The translations under genes were made by a program, and so were the position numbers. The notes under the pieces were generated by a model, which worked only from the letters and a program-made list of their open reading frames with translations, was not told the origin of the DNA and ran no database searches. DNA of 64,000 nt from Shimwellia blattae DSM 4481 = NBRC 105725 (GTDB lineage: Bacteria > Pseudomonadota > Gammaproteobacteria > Enterobacterales > Enterobacteriaceae): positions 2,542,001 through 2,606,000 of the forward strand of contig NC_017910.1 in NCBI RefSeq assembly GCF_000262305.1, in the 5' to 3' direction. Of the stretch, positions 1 through 7,782 are shown piece by piece (position 1 is the stretch's first letter; the number at the start of each line of letters is the position of its first letter).

Positions 1-594
1 GTCCCACAGCCAGCGGCGATCCACACACTGGAACGCCCTGAGCTGCAGCACGCAGAACAGGCACCAGGGAATGAAGCTGCTGCCGACCCCGATATCCCCG
101 TAGGCCATCAGCTTCACGAAGCTGACCAGTACCCCGGTTAAAAAGATCTCCGCCATGCCCCAGCTTTTCAGCGCAAACAGCACCCGGGCCAGGCGATATT
201 TTAACTTCTGCGGCATGGTTACCCGGTTTACCAGTAACAATATGGTGACCAGGCAAAACGCCGGCACCAGCTGGACAAACAGAATAAAAAATGTGCCCAG
301 ACTTGAGTAATCCTCAGAAAACATCACCTCAGGAATTTGCAGCATGCGCACTTCACTGGTGATCCCCGCCACCTTCATATAGATGAACGGGAACAGGTTC
401 GACAACACCAGCATAAACAGCGCGGCCAGCGCATAGGCGGTTGGCCGCTGACGCGGCGCGTTCCAGTTAACCGTCAGCGAGGTTCCACAGCGGGGACAAT
501 TGGCTTTATGTTCCGGGCTCAGTGCCGGCAGTGTCACCAGCAAATCACATTGCGGACATAAAATCGCTTTCCCCGCATGATGTGCATCACACAT
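1..594 (-). CDS. pqiA: Intermembrane transport protein PqiA, N-terminal part (cut by window edge)
   Basis: Inner-membrane protein of the PqiABC system, which carries lipid between inner and outer membranes (PqiB is the MCE-domain tunnel). Only the first 198 residues are in the window and the frame is open to base 1. The protein begins MCDAHHAGKAILCPQCD; two CxxC pairs (CPQC, CPRC) form the cytoplasmic zinc-ribbon-like motif of the family, followed by a hydrophobic segment (LFMLVLSNLFPFIYM). Start ATG at 592-594 lies 18 bases after the uup stop, so it is probably co-transcribed with rlmL and uup, as in E. coli, with pqiB and pqiC beyond the left edge. Known full length is about 417 residues. 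Identification is firm. Confidence 0.95.
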   Translation of the reverse strand, partial: MCDAHHAGKAILCPQCDLLVTLPALSPEHKANCPRCGTSLTVNWNAPRQRPTAYALAALFMLVLSNLFPFIYMKVAGITSEVRMLQIPEVMFSEDYSSLGTFFILFVQLVPAFCLVTILLLVNRVTMPQKLKYRLARVLFALKSWGMAEIFLTGVLVSFVKLMAYGDIGVGSSFIPWCLFCVLQLRAFQCVDRRWLWD

Positions 595-612
595 GCCAGC
601 TCTCCAGATTTA

Positions 613-2529
613 TCAGTCTCCCTGTTTAAGGGATTCCAGATACTCCCAGCGTTCAAAGGCGGCTTCCAGCGCTTTTTCGGCTTCCGCCAGCGCAGACAGA
701 ACCTTTTGCGTCGCCTCATGGGGTTGGTTAAAAAATGCCGAATCACTCACCTGCTCCTGAAGAGCATTGACGCTATTTTCAAGTTCTTCAAGTAATTGAG
801 GTAACTGCTCCAGCTCGCGCTGCAGTTTATAGCTCAGTTTACCGGGCTGGCGTTTTGCCGTTCCTGCTATCTCTGCCTTCTCGCTGGCGACCGGTGTTGT
901 TTTAACCGGCTGAGCGGGTGTCAGTGAGCGGGCCGCGGCCTGCTGGCCCCGGGCATCGTAATATCCCCCCACATAACTGGCGATCCGGCCATCACCTTCG
1001 TAGATCCAGCATTCGGTGACCGTATCGTCCACAAATTGCCGATCGTGGCTGACCAGCAACACGGTTCCCTGGTAACCGTCGATAAGCTCTTCCAGCAGTT
1101 CGAGCGTTTCCACATCCAGATCGTTGGTCGGTTCGTCGAGAATCAGCAGGTTGCTGGGTTTCAGGAACAGGCGCGCCAGCAGCAGGCGGTTGCGCTCCCC
1201 ACCGGAAAGCGCCCGGACTGGCGTCATCGCCCGTTTGGGGTGGAACAGAAAGTCCTGCAGATAGCCCAGCACATGGCGCGGCTTGCCGTTTACCAGCACC
1301 TCCTGCTTACCTTCGGCCAGGTTATCCATTACGGTTTTGTCCGGGTCCAGCTCTGCCCGGTGCTGATCAAAATAGGCCACTTCCAGTTTGGTGCCGATAT
1401 GCACCATTCCGCTGGTGGGGGCCAGCTGGCCAAGCATCAGTTTCAGCAGGGTGGTTTTCCCGCAGCCATTCGGCCCGACCAGGGCGATTTTGTCACCGCG
1501 CATCACCTGGGCACTGAAATCGTTAACCAGCACTTTGCCGTCTATCTCGTAGTGGAGATTTTCAATTTCAAAGACAATTTTCCCGGAGCGGCTGGCCTCT
1601 TCCACCTGCATTTTCGCTTTGCCCATCACATCGCGGCGCTCGCCACGCTCGCGACGCATCGCTTTCAGGGCGCGCACCCGCCCTTCGTTACGGGTACGGC
1701 GGGCCTTGATCCCCTGGCGGATCCAGACCTCTTCCTGGGCCAGACGGCGATCGAATTCGGCATTCTGCAGCTCTTCTACGCGCAGCGCCTCTTCTTTGGC
1801 AATCAGGTACTGATCGTAATTGCCCGGGTAAGAGACCAGCTTACCGCGATCGAGATCGACAATGCGGGTGGCCATATTGCGGATAAATGACCGGTCATGG
1901 GAGATAAACACGATGCTGCCCTGGAAACTTTTAAGGAATGTCTCCAGCCAGTCGATGGTTTCAATATCCAGGTGGTTGGTGGGCTCATCCAGCAGCAGCA
2001 CCCGCGGTGCGCTGACCAGCGCCCGGCCAAGTGCGGCTTTACGCAGCCAGCCGCCAGAGAGCGACGACAGCGGGGTGTTGGGCTCCAGCTCCAGCTGCGC
2101 CAGCACTTCATTGATCCGGCTTTCCAGCTGCCAGAGCCCCTGATGCTCCAGAATCTCCTGAATCCGGGCCATCTTGTCGAGGTTCTTCTCGCTCGGGTCA
2201 ACCATCACCTTTTGGGAGATATCGTGGTACGCCTTCAGGTGTTCCGCCTGCTCTTCGACCCCTTCGGCGACAAAATCGTACACCGAGCCCGCCACATCGC
2301 GCGGGGGATCCTGCTGCAGCCGGGCCACAATCAGATCCTGTTCATAGATAATGCGCCCGTCATCCAGCGGCACTTCCTGGTTAAAGATTTTCATCAGGGT
2401 GGATTTCCCGGCGCCGTTGCGGCCCACCAGGCACACCCGTTCATTTTCCTCGATATGCAGTTCGGTGTTAGCGAGTAACGGCGCATCGCTGAAGGACAGC
2501 CAGGCACCATGCATACTGATTAACGACAT
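613..2529 (-). CDS. uup: ABC-F ATPase Uup
   Basis: Soluble ABC-F family ATPase with two ATP-binding cassettes and no membrane domain. Uup is linked to ribosome function and to suppression of transposon precise excision. The first cassette has Walker A GRNGAGKST near residue 36 and signature LSGGW; the second has GPNGCGKTT near 353 and LSGGERNR. An Arg/Lys-rich linker joins them, and a C-terminal coiled coil (LQRELEQLPQLLEELE) follows, known to bind DNA in E. coli Uup. I chose ATG at 2527-2529 (MSLISMHGAW), preceded by GAGGAG; an in-frame GTG 15 bases upstream would overlap the rlmL stop region. Length is 638 residues, E. coli 635. It follows rlmL by 4 bases. Confidence 0.96.
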   Translation of the reverse strand: MSLISMHGAWLSFSDAPLLANTELHIEENERVCLVGRNGAGKSTLMKIFNQEVPLDDGRIIYEQDLIVARLQQDPPRDVAGSVYDFVAEGVEEQAEHLKAYHDISQKVMVDPSEKNLDKMARIQEILEHQGLWQLESRINEVLAQLELEPNTPLSSLSGGWLRKAALGRALVSAPRVLLLDEPTNHLDIETIDWLETFLKSFQGSIVFISHDRSFIRNMATRIVDLDRGKLVSYPGNYDQYLIAKEEALRVEELQNAEFDRRLAQEEVWIRQGIKARRTRNEGRVRALKAMRRERGERRDVMGKAKMQVEEASRSGKIVFEIENLHYEIDGKVLVNDFSAQVMRGDKIALVGPNGCGKTTLLKLMLGQLAPTSGMVHIGTKLEVAYFDQHRAELDPDKTVMDNLAEGKQEVLVNGKPRHVLGYLQDFLFHPKRAMTPVRALSGGERNRLLLARLFLKPSNLLILDEPTNDLDVETLELLEELIDGYQGTVLLVSHDRQFVDDTVTECWIYEGDGRIASYVGGYYDARGQQAAARSLTPAQPVKTTPVASEKAEIAGTAKRQPGKLSYKLQRELEQLPQLLEELENSVNALQEQVSDSAFFNQPHEATQKVLSALAEAEKALEAAFERWEYLESLKQGD

Positions 2530-2533
2530 CTTT

Positions 2534-4651
2534 TTACTCCTCACCCACGCGGGTGATCAGCCAACAATTGTGGATCTGGCGGTTACGGGCAAAATCCCGG
2601 GACAGGGTTTTTTGAGTGATCTCCTGCGCCTGTAATCCCAGCGCGGCCAGCCCGTTCATATCCATGCGGAATCCACGTTTATTGTTGGAAAACATGATAG
2701 TACCGCCCTTACGCAGCAGGCGGCTTAAATCTTTCATTAACGCCAGGTGATCGCGCTGAACATCAAACGCATCATCCATACGCTTCGAGTTAGAAAAAGT
2801 AGGGGGATCGATAAAGATCAGATCAAACTGCTCCCGGGCCTCACGCAGCCACGCCAGACAGTCGGCCTGGATAAGGCGATGGGCTCTGCCGGTCAGGCCG
2901 TTGAGCCGCAGGTTGCGCTCAGCCCACTCCAGATACGTCCGGGACATATCAACGGTGGTGGTTGAGCGTGCGCCGCCCAGCCCGGCGTGAACCGTCGCAC
3001 TGCCCGTATAGGAGAACAGGTTAAGGAAATCTTTGCCTTTGCTCATCTGGCCCAGCATCCGGCGGGCAATACGGTGATCCAGGAACAGCCCCGTATCCAG
3101 ATAGTCTGTCAGGTTCACCAGGAAGCGTGCGTTATACTCGCTCACTTCGATAAACTCGCCCTTCTCGGCCATACGCTGGTACTGATTTTTCCCCTTCTGG
3201 CGTTCGCGGGTTTTCAGCACCAGTTTACCCGGCGGGATCTCCAGCACAGCCAGGGTGGCGGCAATCACGTCAAACAGGCGCTGGCGGGCTTTGTTGTGGT
3301 CCACCGTTTTCGGAGGCGCATATTCCTGAATCACCACCCAGTCCGCATAGCGATCGACAGCCACATTGTACTCCGGCAGGTCCGCATCGTAGATGCGGTA
3401 GCATTCAATGCCTTCCTGGCGGGCCCATTTGTCGAGGGTTTTCAGGCTTTTGCGTAAGCGGTTCGCGTAATCTCCGGCAATGGCTGCCGGTTGCCCGCCT
3501 GCGGGGCTGTCCGCCAGCTGGTAGTTTTTCTGCACACAGTCCAGCGGGCCGTTTTTCGCTTTAAACTGGCGCTCTGCACGCAGCTGCAGGCAGCTTAACA
3601 GCTCAGGCGATGCGCTGAACAAAGAGAGGTTCCAGCCACCAAACTGGCTTTTCATGATCCGCCCCAGCACACTGTGCAGGGCAATCAGCGCCGGTTCACT
3701 CTCCAGGCGCTCACCGTAAGGCGGGTTGCTGATAACCGTGCCCCGGGGCCCTTCCGGCAGCGGGTTGGTCAGCCGGGAGACATCTTTAACTTCAAAACTT
3801 ATCAGGTTCCCCAGCCCGGCCTGGCGGGCGTTCACCCGGGCGCGCTCAATCACCCGGCTGTCATTATCTGAGCCATAGAAGCGCGAGGCATATTCCGCCG
3901 CCCCCCGACGGGCGCGGACCTGAGCCTCGCTGATAACGGATTTCCACAGCTGGGCGTCATGCTGTGCCCAGCCATTAAAGCCCCAGCGGGTGCGGTGCAG
4001 CCCGGGGGCCCGGTCGGTGGCGATCATTGCCGCTTCGATAAGTAACGTGCCGGAGCCGCACATCGGATCCAGTAACGGTGTTCCCGGCTGCCAGCCGGAG
4101 CGCATCACCACCGCAGCGGCGAGGTTTTCTTTGATGGGGGCCTGGCCGGTACGATCGCGGTAGCCACGCTGGTGCAGCCCTTCGCCACTCAGGTCCAGGG
4201 CGATGCTGGCCACGTCTTTATTAAGCCAGACATTGATGCGCACATCGGGCATTTCCCGGTCCACATTCGGGCGCGGCAGGTTTTTGCGGGTGAAGCTATC
4301 CACAATGGCGTCTTTCACTTTCAGCGCGCCATACTGGCTATTGCGGATGGTATCGTTCAGGCCGCTAAAGTGGACCGCAAAAGTGGCCCCGGGGGCAAAC
4401 AGTTCGGTCCAGTTAATGGCCTGCACCCCGAGGTACAGATCCAGATCGCTGTAGACTTTGCACTCCCCGAGCGGCAGCAAAATCCGCGAGGCCAGCCGGC
4501 TCCAGAGTAAGCTCTGATAAACCAGCCGCGCGTCTCCCTGGTAATGGACACCGCCCTGGACGACCTGACACTGGGTTGCGCCAAGGTTTTCCAGTTCCGT
4601 TTTTAACAGTTCTTCGAGACCACGCGCCGTACTGGCAAACAGAGAATTCAT
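2534..4651 (-). CDS. rlmL: Bifunctional 23S rRNA methyltransferase RlmKL (m2G2445 / m7G2069)
   Basis: Fusion of two S-adenosylmethionine methyltransferases that modify helix 74 of 23S rRNA: the N-terminal half (RlmL) makes m2G2445 and the C-terminal half (RlmK) makes m7G2069. The order is a THUMP RNA-binding domain (about residues 1-160), the RlmL Rossmann domain with LDPMCGSGTLLIEAA and the N-methyltransferase motif NPPYGERL, then the RlmK Rossmann domain with LNLFSYTGSATVHA and FIDPPTFSNSKRM. Length is 705 residues, E. coli 702. It is the first gene of rlmL-uup-pqiA and is divergent from ycbX across about 100 bases. The start codon at 4649-4651 has little upstream Shine-Dalgarno character. 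Confidence 0.97.
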   Translation of the reverse strand: MNSLFASTARGLEELLKTELENLGATQCQVVQGGVHYQGDARLVYQSLLWSRLASRILLPLGECKVYSDLDLYLGVQAINWTELFAPGATFAVHFSGLNDTIRNSQYGALKVKDAIVDSFTRKNLPRPNVDREMPDVRINVWLNKDVASIALDLSGEGLHQRGYRDRTGQAPIKENLAAAVVMRSGWQPGTPLLDPMCGSGTLLIEAAMIATDRAPGLHRTRWGFNGWAQHDAQLWKSVISEAQVRARRGAAEYASRFYGSDNDSRVIERARVNARQAGLGNLISFEVKDVSRLTNPLPEGPRGTVISNPPYGERLESEPALIALHSVLGRIMKSQFGGWNLSLFSASPELLSCLQLRAERQFKAKNGPLDCVQKNYQLADSPAGGQPAAIAGDYANRLRKSLKTLDKWARQEGIECYRIYDADLPEYNVAVDRYADWVVIQEYAPPKTVDHNKARQRLFDVIAATLAVLEIPPGKLVLKTRERQKGKNQYQRMAEKGEFIEVSEYNARFLVNLTDYLDTGLFLDHRIARRMLGQMSKGKDFLNLFSYTGSATVHAGLGGARSTTTVDMSRTYLEWAERNLRLNGLTGRAHRLIQADCLAWLREAREQFDLIFIDPPTFSNSKRMDDAFDVQRDHLALMKDLSRLLRKGGTIMFSNNKRGFRMDMNGLAALGLQAQEITQKTLSRDFARNRQIHNCWLITRVGEE

Positions 4652-4753
4652 ATTGTCACTTATTCATTAATGTAAATTGTCGCGCATTATAGCTAATCTG
4701 TGGCGCATGTCATAAAGTTGCCCCTATATCATTGCGCTGCACGGAGTGCTGTC

Positions 4754-5875
4754 ATGCTGAGTCTTTCCCGTCTGTATATTCATCCGGTGAAATCCATGCG
4801 CGGGCTGCGGATTTCACACGGTCTGGCCGATCTCAGTGGCTTTGCCCAGGATCGCGTATTTATGGTGACCGAGACCGACGGCACCTTTATTACTGCGCGC
4901 CAGTACCCACAAATGGTGTTATTCACCCCGTCACTGCTGCCAGACGGGCTGCATCTTACCGCACCGGACGGCAGTGTGGTGCATATTCGTTACCCGGACT
5001 TTCTGCCCCAGCCCTCCCCGACCGAGGTGTGGGGCAACCATTTCAGCGCCCTGGTGGCGCCCGCGGCCATCAACCGCTGGCTGAGCGGCTTTTTCCCCCG
5101 GGATGTCCAGCTGCGCTGGCTGGGCCCGCAGTTATCCCGGCGGGTGAAAAACCACCCGGCAGTGCCGCTCAGCTTTGCCGATGGCTTCCCGTATCTGCTG
5201 ACCAGCGAAAGCTCGCTGCGCGATCTCCAGCAGCGCTGCCCGGCCAGTGTCAGTATGACCCAGTTTCGCCCGAATCTGGTGGTTACCGGCGCCCCGGCCT
5301 GGGCGGAGGACACCTGGAAGGTGATTCGTATCGGCAATGTGATTTTTGATGTGATCAAACCCTGCAGCCGCTGCATTTTCACCACCGTCAGCCCGGAGCA
5401 GGGCCGTAAACACCCGGCGACGGAGCCGCTGGCGACCCTTCAGTCATTTCGCACCGCGCCGGATAACGGCGATGTGGACTTCGGGCAGAACCTGATAGCC
5501 CGCCAGAGCGGCGTTATTCGCGAAGGGGATGAGGTTGAAATTCTCGCCACCGGGCCTGCCCGGATCTACGGTGCCGGGGCCACGACGCAGGGGGCTGTCG
5601 GTACGGGAGCCGGGAATACGCCACACCAGGCGCTCACCATTCAGTGGCAGCAACAGGTCTTCACGGGGAATAATCAGCAACCCCTGCTGGAACAGCTGGA
5701 GCAAAACGGGATCCGCATCCCTTACTCATGCCGGGCCGGGATCTGCGGCTGTTGCCGGATTTCGTTAACGTCCGGGCGCGTGCGCGCCATGAAAGCCGGC
5801 GCCGTCGGGGAGGATAACACTATCTTATCCTGCAGTTGCATACCTGAGGGTGATATTAAAATCGCGCCCTGTTAA
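4754..5875 (+). CDS. ycbX: MOSC-domain / 2Fe-2S protein YcbX (N-hydroxylated base detoxification)
   Basis: Molybdenum-cofactor protein; in E. coli YcbX protects against the base analogue 6-N-hydroxylaminopurine, working with CysJ. The order is a MOSC N-terminal beta-barrel (LYIHPVKSMRG), a MOSC domain containing the conserved KPCSRCIFTTV cysteine region, and a C-terminal plant-type ferredoxin domain with CRAGICGCC (CxxxxCxxC) and a late cysteine in ILSCSC. An extra cysteine sits inside the cluster motif where E. coli has serine. I set the start at ATG 4754 with GGAG seven bases upstream; the longer open frame from 4700 adds 18 residues without homology. Length is 373 residues, E. coli 369. 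The stop overlaps the convergent zapC stop. Confidence 0.93.
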   Translation: MLSLSRLYIHPVKSMRGLRISHGLADLSGFAQDRVFMVTETDGTFITARQYPQMVLFTPSLLPDGLHLTAPDGSVVHIRYPDFLPQPSPTEVWGNHFSALVAPAAINRWLSGFFPRDVQLRWLGPQLSRRVKNHPAVPLSFADGFPYLLTSESSLRDLQQRCPASVSMTQFRPNLVVTGAPAWAEDTWKVIRIGNVIFDVIKPCSRCIFTTVSPEQGRKHPATEPLATLQSFRTAPDNGDVDFGQNLIARQSGVIREGDEVEILATGPARIYGAGATTQGAVGTGAGNTPHQALTIQWQQQVFTGNNQQPLLEQLEQNGIRIPYSCRAGICGCCRISLTSGRVRAMKAGAVGEDNTILSCSCIPEGDIKIAPC

Positions 5876-6411
5876 ACGGCCTGCTCCAGACTGCAGGGCT
5901 GGGCCGCCACCGGCATCAGACGGTCGTTCATCACTTTGATGGCATCACCCAGTTGCATTGTGCGGCCCGCCAGAACCAGCCCGGGCTGGGCCAGCAGGCA
6001 CAGGGTCGCGTTTTCGCCACTCTCCACGGCCAGCAGGCTCACCTGCTGGTGATCATCACTGAGCCAGACACACACCCGGTCACCGGGTGCGGGCTGCCAG
6101 GGTTGCCGGTGCGCCATAAAATGCCAGCTTTTCGGCATCTGGGGTTTCAGGAAGCGAATAGCCACCAGCGCATTGAGAATAAGCTCCGCCTGCTGGTCTT
6201 TGCTTAATTCCAGCTCGCGGCATTTTTCTTCAAAGGAGAAATAGAGTGCGGCGTCATCAACGCAAAAACCCGGCGCACAGAATGCATCCGGGGTGAGCAT
6301 TTTTCGGGGGAAGCGCGAGCGAAACAGCATACCGTTCGCCAGATCGAGCATCATTCGATCATGCTGATCATCATAATACCAACGCCAGTTATCATCTGGT
6401 TTAATCTTCAT
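5872..6411 (-). CDS. zapC: Cell division protein ZapC
   Basis: Cytoplasmic Z-ring-associated protein that binds FtsZ directly and promotes lateral bundling of its protofilaments. The protein is 179 residues (E. coli 180), begins MKIKPDDNWRWYYDDQHDRM and ends SLEQAV, both hallmark stretches of the family. It has no membrane segment or signal peptide. It lies 161 bases downstream of pyrD on the same strand and its stop codon overlaps the ycbX stop by four bases, the tail-to-tail arrangement also seen in E. coli. The pyrD-zapC gap holds no strong terminator that I can see, so some readthrough from pyrD is possible. Confidence 0.95.
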   Translation of the reverse strand: MKIKPDDNWRWYYDDQHDRMMLDLANGMLFRSRFPRKMLTPDAFCAPGFCVDDAALYFSFEEKCRELELSKDQQAELILNALVAIRFLKPQMPKSWHFMAHRQPWQPAPGDRVCVWLSDDHQQVSLLAVESGENATLCLLAQPGLVLAGRTMQLGDAIKVMNDRLMPVAAQPCSLEQAV

Positions 6412-6572
6412 CGCGACCCCTTGTTATTCACCCACTGGTTTATCACATCCTTGCGCGTATTAGCCGAAAGCGACATTTGTTAACGGTCAGGCGCTCAAAT
6501 TAGCAACAATTTGAAAATATAAAGCAACCAGGGCCAAAAATAAAGCCCCGGTCAAGGAGATATTCTAAAAAA

Positions 6573-7583
6573 TCAGATATTCCTTACAATTTCTTTTATT
6601 AGCGGCGGGCCTTTGAATATAAATCCGGAATAAATTTGCACCAGCGATGCCCCGGCGGCCATTTTCTCCCGCGCGGCGATCACCGAATCAATCCCCCCTA
6701 CCCCGATAATCGGTAACCGGTTATTTAATTCTGCGGATAACCGGCGGATCACTTCGGTGCTTTTTAACTGGACCGGGCGGCCACTCAGTCCGCCGGTTTC
6801 GTGGCAATATTTCATGCCCTGAACCAGGGAGCGATCAAGTGTCGTATTGGTCGCAATAACGCCATCAATATTATGGCGGACTAAACTGTCGGCCACCTGG
6901 ATCAATTCTTCTTCCGTCAGATCAGGGGCAATCTTCACCGCCACCGGCACATATTTATTGTGCTGCTCATGGAGCATCTGCTGTTTGATTTTGATGGCGC
7001 TCAGCAAGTCATCCAGCGCTTCACCATATTGCAGTGTGCGCAGACCCGGGGTATTTGGTGAAGAGATATTGATGGCGATATAACCCGCGTAGGGATAAAT
7101 TTTATCCATACAAATAAGGTAATCGTCTTTCCCCTGCTCTACCGGGGTATCTTTATTCTTTCCAATATTGATTCCCAGAACACCATCAAAATGCGCTTTT
7201 TTTACATTCTCGACCAGGTTATCCACCCCGAGATTATTAAACCCCATGCGGTTGATAAGCCCTTCTGCCGCCACCAGGCGAAACAGGCGCGGTTTATCAT
7301 TTCCCGGCTGAGGACGCGGCGTTACCGTGCCGATTTCAAGGGAGCCGAACCCCATTGCGCCAAGGGTATCGATACACTCACCGTCTTTATCCAGCCCGGC
7401 GGCCAGCCCCAGAGGATTTTTAAATGTTAACCCCATGCAGGTGACCGGTTTTTCCGGCACCTTCTGGCGCACCAGTGCTTCCAGAGGCGTGCCGGTAATA
7501 CGGCGTAATTGCTGAAAAGTAAACTCATGAGCGCGCTCAGGATCGAGCTGGAAAAGTGCTTTACGAACGAAGGGGTAGTACAT
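6573..7583 (-). CDS. pyrD: Dihydroorotate dehydrogenase (quinone)
   Basis: Class 2 dihydroorotate dehydrogenase: an FMN enzyme on the inner face of the membrane that oxidises dihydroorotate to orotate and passes electrons to quinone, step four of pyrimidine synthesis. The N-terminal helix MYYPFVRKALFQLDPERAHE is the membrane-associating part typical of class 2; the barrel carries GLAAGLDKDGECID, the INISSPNTPGLR motif with the catalytic serine, and IGVGGIDS for phosphate binding. I chose ATG at 7581-7583 with GGAGAG just upstream; the open frame extends nine residues further but lacks homology there. The length, 336 residues, equals E. coli. The leader has a hairpin near the ribosome site and a PurR-like box, annotated separately. 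Confidence 0.97.
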   Translation of the reverse strand: MYYPFVRKALFQLDPERAHEFTFQQLRRITGTPLEALVRQKVPEKPVTCMGLTFKNPLGLAAGLDKDGECIDTLGAMGFGSLEIGTVTPRPQPGNDKPRLFRLVAAEGLINRMGFNNLGVDNLVENVKKAHFDGVLGINIGKNKDTPVEQGKDDYLICMDKIYPYAGYIAINISSPNTPGLRTLQYGEALDDLLSAIKIKQQMLHEQHNKYVPVAVKIAPDLTEEELIQVADSLVRHNIDGVIATNTTLDRSLVQGMKYCHETGGLSGRPVQLKSTEVIRRLSAELNNRLPIIGVGGIDSVIAAREKMAAGASLVQIYSGFIFKGPPLIKEIVRNI

Positions 7584-7598
7584 GAACTCTCCTGGATT

Positions 7599-7616
7599 CC
7601 CGGTGTGCAAACCGGG
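7599..7616 (-). promoter_or_regulatory. pyrD leader hairpin close to the ribosome-binding site
   Basis: On the coding strand CCCGGT and ACCGGG pair across the loop TTGCAC, just upstream of GGAGAGTTCATG. In E. coli and Salmonella pyrD is known to be controlled by pyrimidine-dependent choice of transcription start: CTP-rich cells start at a C and form a leader hairpin that blocks translation, CTP-poor cells start at a G further in and do not. Here the hairpin follows a C-rich start region (GCCCCCGG) and an AT-rich AATAAT element, which fits that mechanism. The start site itself is inferred. Confidence 0.7.
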
Positions 7617-7678
7617 GGCGTATTATTCATCATCTGCCCTGTAAAGGGAATTGACTTGCGACAAAAAAGCGCCATAAC

Positions 7679-7694
7679 AGGCAACCGTTTTCCT
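7679..7694. promoter_or_regulatory. PurR-like operator upstream of pyrD
   Basis: AGGCAACCGTTTTCCT matches the PurR consensus ACGCAAACGTTTTCGT at 13 of 16 positions including the central CG. It lies about 95 bases upstream of the pyrD start codon. E. coli pyrD is a known PurR regulon member, so purine-dependent repression is likely. Confidence 0.65.
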
Positions 7695-7735
7695 GGCGCG
7701 GCGGAAATATCCCCATTTCGGGGGGACGGCGTAAT

Positions 7736-7758
7736 AAAAAGCCCCGGATACCCGGGGC
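7736..7758 (-). terminator. Rho-independent terminator of pepN
   Basis: Read on the minus strand, GCCCCGGGTATCCGGGGC forms a GC-rich stem followed directly by TTTTT, 24 bases after the pepN stop. Confidence 0.85.
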
Positions 7759-7782
7759 CTGTGTGTCGTGCTGTGGTGGCTG

